A DNA stretch of 64,000 bases from Xiphias gladius (taxonomy: Eukaryota > Chordata > Actinopteri > Istiophoriformes > Xiphiidae), in contig NC_053418.1 in assembly GCF_016859285.1 (NCBI RefSeq), positions 9,711,501-9,775,500 of the forward strand, in the 5' to 3' direction. Below are positions 1-37,633 of this stretch, one piece after another (position 1 is the stretch's first letter; every line of letters begins with the position of its first letter). The notes under the pieces are model-generated. The model did no database searches. It saw only the letters and a program-made list of their open reading frames with translations, and was not told the DNA's origin. The position numbers and the translations under genes are program-made.

Positions 1-481
1 CCTGACTTTCTTGCCAGTCTTTGTCTGGACCAAGTTAAGCTGTGATGACTAAATATGACCTAGCGCTGGAATGTACTGACAAGTCAAACATAATAATATA
101 TTTGACTAAATACCTTTATATTGTTAATACAGGAGAATTTGAGTTTTCAGGCCACAATGGGCAAACAGGGTAAGACCTTAATTATCCATTACTCTCTGCT
201 ATAACAAATAGAAAGGAAATTTTATCATCTAATTGTAAGATAAAAGTTAAGGTATATTACAATATTAAAAAAACTAGATCCCAACTATTAAATATTAAAA
301 TTGCCTTAATGGAACATAATTGCTCATGTAAGTGTTTAGCAGAAAAATCTGAATTTCTACAACATTGCCAGGAGCCTGCTATACATGACTGTGCAAGGCA
401 AAACAGAGACATTTTCATAATCCAGGTGATACAAACGTAAGTGTTTTTCTGTTTGTCCGTGTGTGTGTGTGCGTGTGACAG

Positions 482-21622
<21,141 letters not shown>

Positions 21623-23830
21623 GTTACGGCTGTTTATGGCCACAGGGAGCCTGCCAAACCTGGACCCCCCAGGTGCAACACACCCATGTAATCTCATCAT
21701 TCAAGCAGAAAGTTTCAGGAAGCTTTGAGAGCGACACAGAAATGGAAAAAAAGAGACTGATGTGAGCGATATCTTGAGAGTCAAGTATGAGGATAGTCGA
21801 ACAAGCTTCAGAGTTTTACAGGCGACTGAGGGAGCATGAGAAGTGGATAGGCTAAGCATTTCTAAATTGTTGGGCTGATTGTCTTCAAGGAAAAACGAGC
21901 TGCATTGCATGAGGGTTATGAGATGTCGCTGTGTGTGCTCATCATTCCTCAGTGGAAAGTGTGGTGCACAAGACACCACACTTAAGTGCAGGAAAAGCTG
22001 AGAGCGAATGAAATACAGTGGGTAAAACAGAGATGTAGCATATACAGATAGTGTGACAGAGAGATGTCTGAGCTCGTGTCTCTGTGCTATTGTCTGTGTT
22101 CTGTTGCCTGTGCTTTTCCAAGCCATGTCCTGGACCTAGAGCCCCAAGAATGCTTTCTGTCATGAGGATGTCAGTGCATAAAACTTGCATGATTTCAGCT
22201 TGGGATATAACTCTGTAAATGGCCTTCAACCTGAACCCTGACCCACAGCTTAGCAGGCTTCACTCTTACCAGGGTGACTCTCTAAGCCACTATGCATCCT
22301 CAGTGGGCTGGGTACGGCAAAATGCCTTTAAGCCTTCAAATATAATGTAGAAAGACACTAAAACAAAACACATAAAGGTCATTTAAAATGGAAAATTTGA
22401 TATATTTTGATGAAGTGGCTGATTTTTCCATTGATAAAACAATTAATTCTGAATTTTTCTTTAGTCGGACTATGCCTAAAGACTTCCCATGAGAATGGAG
22501 AGCTCCTCTTTATTTTTTTTTTTTAAATGTCCACATGAATGAAACAAAATGAAAAACTTTATCAGTGCCTTCCACTAGTGTAGGTCAATTTCCCCACATG
22601 CCAATTTACAAGCATAAAGTTTTATTTTAATCTCACTGAGAAATCTTATGATTTCTTTTAAAAATTTAACTGTAGTTTTCACAAATTCAACTTTTGTCAG
22701 AAAATAGGTCATGTAGACTTAACAGTAGCATGTTAGTGTAAACTCGGTGAAGTTATTGCAGCATCTGATCGTCAGCAAATATCTCCCTCTAGTGTTTAAA
22801 CATTGTTATAGCCTCCACGGACCCAAAGCTTTTGCAGTGTTTGTGTGCAGTTTGATTTCTTTCGGCTTCCGCAAACTGTCTGATACTGATGTGTGTGGTC
22901 AGGTCCCAGTGTGTAACTCTTGGATGTAGGCTGGGACAGTTTTTGCACTCTCTGAGATGTAGCTTAGCTTGAGTGACAGTATGATAGTTATTTTCCATGC
23001 TATTTATTTAATCAGATACTGTATTTATATTATATTTGTATATAGTGACTCCACACATATCATATGATTAATGAAGGAATACTTTGAATTGTTATGCTGT
23101 GAATATTAATTTTTTTTTTTTTTTTTTTTTTTTGGTCACTCTTGTTTTTATGTTGAATTCTAGTTTTGCATCCCAGGCTCTTGTATTGCAAGAAATCTGT
23201 ATAACTTTATTCTAAAAAAAAAAAAAAGATGTCTTTTGAAAGTTAAAAAAATGTAGCATTTGAATAATCAGAATTTGTTTTCCGTATTGCTGATATGATG
23301 AACGTAGTTGTGCTGCATGCACACAACAGCTGCATGTTGTGCATGTCTGAGTGGACGCTCCCTGTACCTTGTCCCTCTGCTTCTCTATCTTAGTATTGTC
23401 TCTGTAGCTGGCTCTGTTAAAAGGTATAAAAACAATATTTTGTCCCTCAAATCTGAAACATTTGTCTCTTGGTGTACCATACAAAGTCAAGCATAGACTT
23501 TAGGCTATGTCATCAAACGTCTGTTGTTATGCTGTAGGAGTGTTAGAGGTTATGCAGGCGTCATTGAAAACAGAGAACTTTCCTCATAAAACAATAACCT
23601 TGTTCCAGATTGATTAGAGGAAATGTTTTCAGGCTTTGCTTTTGGGAAAACTTGTCGTTTGCACTGCGCCTGTAATTCTGAGTGTCTGTTTTACATGCAG
23701 GTTTGGGGATCTTGGTTGCTATATTTGTATTGTAATATTATTTTTGTGTATTTGTGTGTTTATTTATTCGTTTGCATTTTTCACTTGTAGGTGCAGGGGA
23801 AATAAATTCAACATGCCTTATGTGTTTGCA
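21623..23830 (+). other. rasgrf2: rasgrf2 3' UTR, probable
   Basis: Non-coding sequence after the rasgrf2 stop. It contains a T-run (about 23110-23134), an A-run (about 23213-23227) and an AATAAA at 23801-23806 followed by TGTGTTTGCATTGTG, a GT-rich downstream element. That makes 23801 the best poly(A) signal, giving a 3' UTR of about 2.2 kb. Earlier weak AT-rich signals could produce shorter forms. No ORF here looks real. Confidence 0.5.
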
Positions 23831-26380
23831 TTGTGCAGTTTCTTCCACTTCTGCTTCCCCTGACAACAGGTGGACTTAATTTTAATGCCCATATCATTTT
23901 GTCAACAGAATGTAGGGCTCCAACAATCTGTGGTGCATCGACAAATTCAACATTTCAGCTACAATATTGGGGCCAAACTTTGTGAAACCACCAACATCAG
24001 GCTCCACAACTACAGTAAAACAGTGTGTATATGTTTTAAAGGGAAGCAGTATTTTTGTATTTAACCAAGAAATCCTCTTGAACATTTATTACTGATATTC
24101 AGAGTTTTATCTGGTGCTGAGGTCTAAGACTAGACCAAAAGTAGAATTCACCAAATTTAAGAATTAATATTCTTCCCTTTGTCTAGGAATGTCCCGATAT
24201 CAACCCACTTGTACATACTCAAGGCCAGAAATCAGACCTAGATCAGAATTATACATTCTCAAAGTACCAAATCTGACGCTGCTCTTACAACGATGAATAA
24301 TTTAGAAATTTGAATTTAGAAGTTTGAACCAGATGTTGCACTAGAAAACTACATCCAGTAGCATGTGCTCTCACAGTCACATTTAAAAGAAAACTAAATC
24401 TTGATCTAGTATTGTCATTCGGACAACACTTGGAGATGCTTCACAGATAATAACTTTCTATTTTTGCAATGTTTGGACCTTAATTTTATGAAGTACACTG
24501 TCTAAGCCTATATCATGGTATAGGTTGTCTCCCTAACCATCCAGATTTGATGGTTAGGGAGACACACACAGCGAAAAACTGAAATAACTGAAATAACAGC
24601 TTCCATTTTAACTTAGATTAAGGTTATTCTTCAGGTTGTGTGGTTGCTGTAGTTTGAAGAGTATTCCATCATAGAGCTGGTGCTTTGAAATGACAACCAC
24701 AGTTCATACATATTTAAATAAAACTACAGTGTAAGACCACTTGTACTTTGGCCAGCAAACACAGTTGTTAATGTATCCTTTGTGAAACAGTTCATCAACA
24801 GAAATTTCTGTTTGATCCCAAGAGCGGGTCAAACAAAATGCCAGAGCCAAGAATAATTTCATTTTTATCAGTATACTGTACAGGCTATACAATAAGCACT
24901 GCTGAAGGTTTTTTGACAACCTCTTTCTCGAAATCCTGACTTTGAACAAGATAAAGGTTTCCACATTTACTGTCACCAAGTGTGACCAGGTACTGCGGAC
25001 ATCCTGCCACCATGTGCTCTCGAATGAGGTTGCCTCTTTTTGCATCAGTGAGGGCATGACCTGTATACAACCCGTGAGCTAACGTGCTCCACCCTTTATT
25101 GATTTTCATCCGAGATATTAAACTTACCAGCTACGATATCAAAGTGAGGTTTAGATATGAAGAGGAATCAGTATCTACAGTGAGAACAACAAACGACACT
25201 GCTATTTGTGGTTGTTGGTGGAGATAACGTTAGAGTGAGGGAAAGGGACAGAAATAGAGAGAGACACCCCAGACAAAGACAGAGGGAGTGAGAGAGAAAA
25301 ATGTCATGTAGTGTAAAGCCCAGACAAGTTGAGCAAATTTTTGCAACGTAATAAAGTCATCATTCAAAATGTTGTCGAGGAGATGTGCCAATTTCTTCTT
25401 CTGGGTTCTGGTGTCAGTTTTCAGTGCAGATAACCCAACTGGAGGGTGGCATCTGTGGCTTGTAAGTATTTGTCTCCCAGTAGGGGTTTTATGGCAGATC
25501 AACCAACATGACTCCTGTTTCTGGTGGACAGATGGTTGGCACTTAGTTGAAGTTTATCACAACACTGTGAGTGTTACATCTCAGCCTTTTCCAGTCAGAG
25601 ACAGCAACTCATGGGTTTAGTGAAAATTAGTAACACTGGATTTGAAATGCTGAAAAAAAAAAAATAAAAAATAAGGAGAGGGTATCTGAATTTAGAGGCA
25701 CAATAAATAATAATGACAAATATGTAGTCTAAAAGACTGAATAAAAACATTCCTTTACAGAATAAGGATTAGGCTTCTCTCTCCATGTTTGTGTAGCATT
25801 TTGCCTCCTTGGGAAACATTTGCGTTTCTCCCCACCCTCCGCGTCATTACTGAAACTGGACTTTACACTGAGTGATACGAAAGTACAATCAAAACACATT
25901 TGGAATTCTGGAACGTTTTTGACGAAGTGTATATATTCAGAGCAGGGCTGATAAAACTGTAGAACTGTATTTGAGGTGACCCTGGTCCACAATTTGATCA
26001 GTCTAAATAGGCCTATTAGCCTGTTTAATATGTAATAAACTTGAACTTTGTCTTACAACTGATAGATGTACAGTAAATGGACTAATGCAAGTTTTTAGCA
26101 CTCTATGGGACTAATTAAGAATATTAGTTGAGACCTTTGATTTTAAGAGTATTTAGGCCTAAAATAAAATGTCCCAATGTAAAGAAACCTAATCAAAAAA
26201 TCTATTAGTGAACAATACCATAATTATCCATTAAAATATTTTATTAAGAAATCAATTCTTTCAGTTTATATTAGGATCTTTCTGACCAAACAAAATAATA
26301 AAGATAGAAGTCAGAAATACTAATTTTCTGTATATACCATAATTCATGTAACGAAACATAGGCGGAATCTTCTCACGGGA
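23831..26380. other. Intergenic stretch, no supported gene
   Basis: AT-rich sequence between the rasgrf2 poly(A) signal and the piggyBac remnant. Apart from a perfect hairpin at 24526-24564 I see no element with clear ends. Short open frames near 24885-25109 (- strand) and 25369-25620 (+ strand) have no recognisable domain. Confidence 0.5.
24526..24564. repeat. Perfect 16-bp hairpin downstream of rasgrf2
   Basis: TGTCTCCCTAACCATC (24526-24541) pairs exactly with GATGGTTAGGGAGACA (24549-24564) across the loop CAGATTT. It may be a terminal-inverted-repeat remnant or a structured RNA; nothing else nearby decides. Confidence 0.88.
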
Positions 26381-26384
26381 TGTG

Positions 26385-26790
26385 TTAGAAAAGTCCCCTT
26401 CTGATATGCATCCATCTGTCATTCATGAAACTCAGCCAGGCAGTTCTCTTTGGTGTGAAGCACAAGTGTACATCACATTTACTGCACTTCACTCGTGTTG
26501 GGCCAGTGAAGTTGTCGTTTCTACACCGGACTTGCTTTACAGTGTAGTAAGGCCAGTTGGAAATACCGTCCTTCCTGATCTCTGGATGTGGGAGGGACTC
26601 TCTCTCCTTTTTTTGCTGCTTTGGGAGAGGTTCATCATGGCTTGGCCACACATGTTTGACTTTGCCTAAGCAGAGAACATCTACAATGGCTTCCTTGAAC
26701 TCTTTTCTTCTGATTTTATAAAACTCATTATGTAGAAAGGTACTCACGCAGTAGACCTCGTGAATGAACAAAGGTCTACTTTCTGTTACT
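26385..26790 (-). pseudogene. piggyBac-like transposase C-terminal fragment
   Basis: The reverse strand carries one open frame of about 128 codons. It contains STFLHNEFYKIRRKEFKEAI, HPEIRKDGISNWPYYTVKQV, then RCRNDNFTGPTRVKCSKCDV and HLCFTPKRTAWLSF. The Cys-rich ending (C-x2-C-x4-C spacing) together with the preceding NEFYK/KEF helix resembles the C-terminal part of piggyBac-type transposases (PGBD4-like). The catalytic Asp region is absent, and I found no TTAA-flanked terminal repeats, so it is a dead 3' fragment. Other DDE families with a Cys-rich tail are not excluded. Confidence 0.55.
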
Positions 26791-27239
26791 GGAGATTTGG
26801 AACAGGTAGTGCTCTGTAAAAAGTGCTGTCAACTTAATTACTAGATAACATGAAATCCAAAGTATTTAAAGATCTGCTACAGACATGTTTTAAGACATAT
26901 GACAATACCGTGCTTGGAATAAAGAATATATGAATTTGCAAATATTTTTTTCTCCAGACAGAAATGTCACCTCACTGAAAAGTTAATTGAAAAGTCAAAG
27001 TGTATGTGCACTGGAGGCTTCATGCTTCCACATCACACTTGTGTAAGTTATATAATATGCCATGACTGGCTTCCAACTATTTCGCAAATCAGGCTTTTAT
27101 GTATGATTATATGAATGGGGGGGGGGTCTGTGACACTCTGAACAGAAGCAACGTGTCATTTTCTGCAGTAGACTTCTGAAAGATGTCATTAGTTCAAAAT
27201 CATGTTTAAACAATATTGTTATAAAATGAGGTAAAAGTC

Positions 27240-28325
27240 ACAAAGGTGATAAATTTGGTGGTAAACAAGAGCTTTTGAGCTGTAAAAGAGGGCCCAGTGA
27301 TTCAAGGAAACAGAACATTAGGGTCAAACCTGCAGCTGAAGTGTTAGTGCTAGTTGTTATAAGACACTTGAACAATATTTGTTAAAGCCTTTGAGTGTTT
27401 ACTTTAGGTGCTGGACTTCAAAACTCAGTGCAGCGTCTGAGGATTGAACCCAATATTTTTTGATACTTAAGAGTTGGCCTCAGACAACCTCAGGAATTTC
27501 ACCAAACTTGATTAAGCTTCATTTCTTGGAAATTTTGACTCATTCTTTTGGACATTGGACTTCAAAATATAGGGAAGATCACAATGTTTGCACATTTGAC
27601 CTTAAAACTTTGTAATAGTCCTCTGACTCTTTAAGCCATTTAATCAGAACCACTTGAACAGTGTTTCTTAGACCTTTTGTGTCCGTCCATTGGAAGCTGG
27701 ACTTCAAAGTTTACTGAAGATTGAGCCCACAAACCCAAAATTTCAAAACAGTCATCTAACAACTTTATCCTTTTGGTCAGACACTTATGAGCTGCCTCTC
27801 TTAGAGACTTTGAGTTCTCACTTTGGGTCCTCAGAACTTCAGAACCTCAGAACTTCTAAGCAGTCCTCTAACATGCTGAGACTGCTCTCCAAAGGAAAAG
27901 TTGGGACCACTTTTGGCAGGTCACGGTGGCATTGGAGTAACAGGACCATTCAGAAGGTTTGAGTTTTTTATTTGAATCCCAGACAACTTGGTCCACTTTG
28001 AAGTCCAGCACCCAGAGGAAGAATTCAAAGGCTAAAAGAAATAGCATGAATGTTGCTGGATGGATAGCTCAGGGAGTTAGAGGATTGTTAGGTAGCTTTA
28101 GGGTTTTGGGTTTGATCCCTGAGAGATGCATTGAATTTTCAACATAAAGAGTCAAAATCTCTAAGAAATAGAGCTCAAATGTCCCTAAAGATCCAAAGGC
28201 TCTCGGAAATAAAGGTCAAGTGTCTGACCAGAGAGCTTAGGCGACTACTTGGAAGCTCTCAAGTTGTGAATTTGATTCTTACGAGGCTCAGTGACTTTTG
28301 AAGTCCAACACCCAAAGTGATGACT
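27240..28325. repeat. Cluster of tRNA-like SINE units in opposite orientations
   Basis: A shared module (TTTGAAGTCCAGCACCCA and its reverse complement) recurs at least five times. It is in reverse orientation near 27410, 27550 and 27695 and forward near 28000 and 28300. Next to several copies are tRNA-type internal promoter motifs. The clearest is 28057-28125, with box A TAGCTCAGGGAG and box B GGGTTTGATCCC. A second unit lies near 27925-27985 (TGGCATTGGAG and TTTGAATCCC) and a third near 28225-28280. Near 27447 the reverse strand has GGGTTCAATCC. The two ends (about 27405-27460 and 28270-28320) form an imperfect inverted repeat of about 54 bp. Confidence 0.6.
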
Positions 28326-28624
28326 GAAAAAATCCCAGTCATCACGCTGTATGCACCAGCCCCCCCCCTCATACACTAAAAACTGGTCTAGGGAGAAGTG
28401 TCCCTGTTACGAGCATGCCTGTGTGAGTGTGTATTTGTGTGCGCACGTGCATGTGTGAAGAGGCAGGCAGACATGCTGAGTGACAGTAGAAAGAGGATTT
28501 TCTGTCTGTTTCCCAGTGAGAGGCTTATCCTGAGCCACTGTCCCCATCCCTCTCTCCTTCTCTCTCTCTCTGTCTCTCTCTCTCTGATACCATCTCTGTT
28601 CATCAGTCTGCTCTCACTCTGCAG

Positions 28625-28697
28625 GTTGAGCCTCTCTGGACTGAGCTGCAGGACACACACCAGCCCTCTGCTGCCTCCACTCTTCAGCTATCCTCAG
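28625..28697 (+). other. ckmt2: Candidate 5' UTR exon of ckmt2
   Basis: A 73-bp segment lies between CTCTGCAG and the strong donor GTGAGTGATGG, preceded by a long CT-rich tract (28540-28620). It has no start codon in frame with ckmt2. The ckmt2 coding exon starts with 23 untranslated bases after an acceptor at 30753-30754, so at least one upstream non-coding exon must exist, and this is the best candidate seen. Only a transcript would prove it. Confidence 0.3.
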
Positions 28698-29841
28698 GTG
28701 AGTGATGGACTCTCCCTCCTAACTTCTCATCCCTCTCTTTTGCAGGTCTTTTCCTCGTCTGTGTTTCCCTCCTGCTTCTACATACAGTGGAGTAGCTGTT
28801 GCAACAATTATGTAGAATTCTTTCAAATATCACTCATTAATGTTTATGGTCAGAGTAGGGGCGTCAGCTTTCCTCTTAAAAAGAAACATCTATATGAAGT
28901 TATATTGTTGTGAGAGTATGCATAAAGATCTAATTAGGATTTAATATATTTTGAATGTTTTATCAATCTATAATGGAAATTAAGCTTTGTTTCACAGCAT
29001 GTATTTTCACGACATGAGACTCCAATCTTTTTATCAGCTACCTGAGCCTTTTGCTTTGTACTTGCTCCTTAAGCGATCATTTACAGCACACTGTATAGCC
29101 TACACAGCAGCCACGTGCATTAGGGTTTCTTAATATGCCTGATATTAACAGGGACCGACCACCAACCAAAACTCCAGCTGTGGCTCCTACGCCTAAAACA
29201 GACTGTTCATCTTACATTTCAAATCAATTATAAAAAAAATCTATTCAAACAAAACCCATTCACAGTAACAAACATAACTTTGTAGTATGTTTTTTTCCCC
29301 ATTTCAGGAAGGTTCAAAGGGTTCAGGTGGCTCTCCTTACTACTTTCCCTCTTCATCTAATCTTCTAGACTCTGATGAGAATCCCTCTAAGCCATCTTTT
29401 CCCCTCACTCTCTTATACTTGTCCTCATACTCTTTAAACCCTCCCCCTGACCTTAATCTGACCCTTAACCCATTTTCCACTGCCCTTTACTCCGTCATTC
29501 AGTTTCATCTTCCCGCTTGCCTTCTTTTTATGTTTCCAAGTCTGTCTTTTCTTTTTTTACAGTGAGAATCTTTGGTTTCTTTCTATACATTCACCTTGCC
29601 TATATTTTACCACAGCTCCTCTTAAATTAGTTTCCCCTAACTTCCTCTCACTCTCTCTCCCTTTTCCAGTATTTATTCGACTAATCCTCACCACCCGCCC
29701 ACTCTCTGTCTCTGTTTTCTTCCTTTCTGTCTTGTGCAAGATTAGCTCAGCCCAGGATGTCAGAGAGGATCATGTGTTGTCCAGGGATGAAGCCAACTCT
29801 GAGCTGGCACTTCAGCTTAATCTCATCAATTGCTATGATCT

Positions 29842-29951
<110 letters not shown>

Positions 29952-30754
29952 CTGTCCTTTTTTGGCTGATGTCATTTTCAGCTCTGATATTTGATTGACA
30001 TTATCAGAGTGATTGGTGTCGGAATGGGTGATGACATATTGTATTAATATGGTGGTATCTCTCTCAGTATTCAATCACAAATATCTGATCACCTGAGCTG
30101 CTGGCTCTCCCAGGGTGACCAATGAGAGGGCTTCTGTCTGCTTCTAGCATAATCTCATCACAAAGGCTGCAGGCATATCTGTTACTTAAGCAGGTGTTAA
30201 TGCAATTAGTTGTTTTGTCTGAGTATGTGCCTGTACAGATGTGTGTTAATAAATCTTAATGTAAATGTGAACTTAAGAAAATTATCGAACTGTATGACAA
30301 ACAGTGGCCACAGAGCAACAAATACAAAAAGTGAAATATATTTACTGCTGTACTACTGTTAATAGTCGTTTAAATATAAAAGCCACAACCACTGCTACTT
30401 CCAAATATGTATTTATCACTGCAGTCCAAAAAAAAGGGGCCTTGTAAAGGCTTTGATTACTATAATTCTCTGTTTTCATATTCACACACTTACACCACTG
30501 TGAGATTTTTGACGCAAAATACACAGCCATGTTATAAAGTTGGAAAATAAATACTCTACTACTTATAGGTTACAGATTGTTGATTGTTGTACCATCACCA
30601 GCTATTACCACATTTCATTTAGTATGAAAAATTGACAAAAATAACACCTTACTATGGCAGACTTGGAATTTGTAACTTTACTTTAAAAAGATAAATAAAT
30701 CAAACATACCTGAACATGATGGAAAGTCATCTCTGCCCTCTGACCTTTCATCAG

Positions 30755-30777
30755 GTAACAACCCAGATCACGTAAAC
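30755..30777 (+). other. ckmt2: ckmt2 5' UTR part of the first coding exon
   Basis: After the acceptor ...CTTTCATCAG at 30754, a short leader precedes the ATG. A splice acceptor this close upstream shows that transcription starts in an earlier exon. Confidence 0.6.
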
Positions 30778-34977
<4,200 letters not shown>

Positions 34978-35145
34978 ACATCACCTCTGCTGGGAATCTT
35001 GGAATAAAGCAGGCGCTCCAACCGCTGGAACTGTTGGTCTTACAAGATATTCATGGCATATCTAGCACTGTACTGACTTACATGCACAATAATTTCATTA
35101 CATGTACATGAATTCTAAACACAATAAACTCTTGATGAACTGAGT
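34978..35145 (+). other. ckmt2: ckmt2 3' UTR with two poly(A) signals
   Basis: AATAAA at 35003-35008, 26 bases after the stop, and again at 35123-35128. The second is followed by a TGAGTTGTATT region. The 3' UTR is therefore short, about 50-170 bp. Confidence 0.65.
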
Positions 35146-35253
35146 TGTATTACTGGCAGGTGTTTTACAATTTTTGCGGTGTTACAGCCTCTGTGGTGGA
35201 AAAGCAGAAAATCACCTGAAGCTTCAAACATGAAAAAGAACTAAGCTATTCAA

Positions 35254-36077
35254 CAGTGGTGGAGAGTAAGTACATTAAATGAAGTATAGTACTTAAGTCC
35301 TGTTTTTAGGTACTTGTACTTTACTTGAGTATTTCTAGTTTATGCTGCTTTAGACTACATTTCAAAGGGAAATACTTTAACATCTACTCCACTACTATCT
35401 AACAGCTATAATTACTAGTTACTTTTCAGAATAAGCATTTACATTCAAAAACATTTGATAATCTTTATAAAATATAATGCATTGTTAAATATTAAACCAG
35501 TGGTTCTCAACCTTTTTGCTTGTGGCTTTTTATAAAAAAAACCAGTGTCAACCTGTGGTCCCATATCACGTTTCAGATGTCTATGAGTTGTTAGCACCTC
35601 CAACAAAAAGACATTTCCCCGTCTAAACTTTCTCATATGGTTTCTTTTAAGTAAAAGTTTGAGGCCAAATTATCCATTATTTCATAAAAGAAGATATAGG
35701 GAAGTCCAAAAAATGAATAGAGATTTGTACGTGTCTTTTCTTCTTTCCTGCCCCATTAATTATCTCAGGTCCTCCCCAGAATCTTGTGATCTTCTGGAGG
35801 AGGCCAGACCAATAGCTTGGGACCCATTGTATTAGAGCACTTAAATTCAAAACTGATTATGAAGTAGTTAAAACTAATCTAATATCAGCTTTTTTTGTGC
35901 AGAATCAGTACTTTTACTTTGAATACATGAAATACATTTAGCTGATAATACTTCTGTACTTCTTCTTAAGTAGGATCTTGAATGCAGGACTTTTACTTGT
36001 AATGGACTATTTTCATTTTCATTGTTGTATTGGTACTTTTGCTCAAGTAGAATATCTGAATACTTCTTCCACCACTG
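35254..36077. mobile_element. hAT-type non-autonomous transposon (CAGTGGTGGA termini)
   Basis: The element begins CAGTGGTGGAGAGTAAGTAC and ends TTCTTCCACCACTG, forming an inverted terminal repeat. Inside are the GTACTTGTACTTTACTTGAG and TTTTGCTCAAGTAGAATA runs typical of a very common fish hAT family. The flanking 8-mers CTATTCAA (35246-35253) and CTTGTCAA (36078-36085) match at six of eight positions, as expected for an old hAT target duplication. It contains no transposase. A second element is inserted in its middle. Confidence 0.8.
35498..35829. mobile_element. Second hAT-type element nested inside the first
   Basis: Starts CAGTGGTTCTCAACCTTTTT and ends GCTTGGGACCCATTG, whose complement CAATGGGTCCCAAGC is an imperfect inverted repeat of the start. 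The flanks TATTAAAC (35490-35497) and TATTAGAG (35830-35837) agree at six of eight bases. It is non-coding. Confidence 0.7.
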
Positions 36078-36201
36078 CTTGTCAATCAAACCCAACCAGG
36101 TCATATTCATTTACTTCAAAAGCACACAGAAATATGGCAAGCAAAAGATAAGATTAGATAAAAGCTATCATAAAACTATAAAACTGTAACTCAAGTGCAA
36201 A

Positions 36202-36242
36202 AACACACACACACACACACACGCACGCGCGCGCACACACAC
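36202..36242. repeat. (CA)n/(CG)n compound microsatellite
   Basis: About 40 bp of alternating CA, CG and CA dinucleotides, an alternating purine-pyrimidine tract. Confidence 0.9.
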
Positions 36243-37500
36243 AGTTGACCTACCATCCTCTGCTAGTTCCTTCTCTTCCTTAGACAGAGATGTTGTTATC
36301 AAGCCGTTGCCAACTGCCAGACTTAATAAGATGGGGCTGTAACGGACTATAATGTCACAACCCTTTGAAAGTCTATAATTAAGTGTTGTGCCCCCACAGG
36401 TCTTGCACTATGAGTTACAAAAGAAGACTATAGCCACTTTTACTGCAGCAAGTAGGTTAATGTTCTTTTGATTATCAGATTTTTTTTTCATTGTCTATTA
36501 ACTATGAAAAAGGAAAAAAATAGCATGAATAAAAAAAGGGAGAAAAAAAGTGCCCAAATTCTGGATCACTCCTCAGTGTTAGCTGGTCGTTAACCTGGCA
36601 TTCAGACCTCACCTGTTGTCTATACAAGGCGTTTAATCCAGGGATGAAAGGCTAAGATCATTACTGAGAGACACCAGTCAGGCAAAACAGAGGTGGCTGG
36701 TTAACACCATATCGTAGCCAGTTTCATCTAATTTACATGTTTAGATGAGAAAAAGTGGGGATTGTACTTTATAAATAAAGGCATCCTACCATGAGAAATT
36801 AATGTTTATTTAATTTGGGTGATTGGTGACTGGTTAAATCCTGCTGCTCAGAGAGTCACTCTTCCTTTTCTGGCAGCAGATTAATGACGTAGATCTATTA
36901 ATGCTATTAAAGATCTAAACTAAAGCGCTCAGAAACTGTGCGTGTATAAGTGTGTGCTAGTAAAGAATTAATGCTGCAATTATCACATCTGAATGAGGCT
37001 AGGATTTATTTGATGGACATTAAAATTGTATTTTCTGAGCAGATCATATTACACACAGAACCAATGGTAGTTTAACTGCAATTTTGCAACCACTTAAAGT
37101 GTACCGTCAGTATATGTGGAGTACTTGTAGGAAGCCTCGAAGAGGGAATTTTTACAGCTATGATATGAATATCGTGCCAAGGTCATTGTAGATGTCTTTA
37201 GCTGTATAAACATTGATTAGTTACACACATACATCTCCAGGTGTGGCAGCTTCAGTCCCAGCTTCACCACATGTGGCTCTAGTATTTTGGGTAAATACCT
37301 TGTGCAAATATAGGACAAACAACACAAGTTCTCAAGTTAAACAGCCTCTTATTGACACTGGAATTTCTTTGGAAAATGGACTGGTGATGAATTTGTAGGA
37401 CTGTCGAGTCATATTAACATAAACTAAAATATTAACTTTAAAGGATGACTGGTGCTGGCCGACATTCCCAGACGTGACCTGCCCAAACAAAAATAGCTGT
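36243..37500. other. Intergenic stretch, no supported gene
   Basis: AT-rich sequence between the ckmt2-downstream repeats and the Ly6-like gene promoter. I see no exon, RNA gene or element with recognisable ends. Confidence 0.5.
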
Positions 37501-37510
37501 TGGTACCAAG

Positions 37511-37542
37511 CCAATCTTGTGAGGTGTTTTGGGGCTATAAAA
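37511..37542 (+). promoter_or_regulatory. Core promoter of the Ly6-like gene (CCAAT and TATA boxes)
   Basis: CCAAT at 37511-37515 and TATAAAA at 37536-37542 lie about 92 bp upstream of the ATG at 37634. A TSS near 37565-37570 would leave a 5' UTR of about 65 bp. The spacing is normal for a compact TATA-driven gene. Confidence 0.6.
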
Positions 37543-37633
37543 CACAGAAGGAAGTGGATAATGTTCATTTGACATCAGAGGTCTGAGGAGTTTTCAATTC
37601 TCTGCACTTTCTCATTTTATCAAAGGCAGAAAA

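Noticed and set aside
150..171. A micro-exon-like segment with CAG before and GTAAG after, about 19 bp.
   Set aside because: Its translation does not match the RasGRF2 sequence expected before YVHQLY, and nothing else supports it.
24885..25109. Reverse-strand frame beginning MKINKGWSTLAHGLY.
   Set aside because: It has a protein-like composition, but I cannot match it to a family and see no splice partners. It may be an unrecognised transposon piece.
25369..25620. Forward frame with a hydrophobic start (MLSRRCANFFFWVLVSVFSA) resembling a signal peptide, with a GTAAGT inside.
   Set aside because: No downstream exons with a matching domain were found, and the rest of the frame is low-quality sequence.
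28398..28913. Forward frame of 171 codons.
   Set aside because: It is Ser/Leu-rich from a CT-rich tract, which is compositional. The region more likely holds a ckmt2 5' UTR exon.
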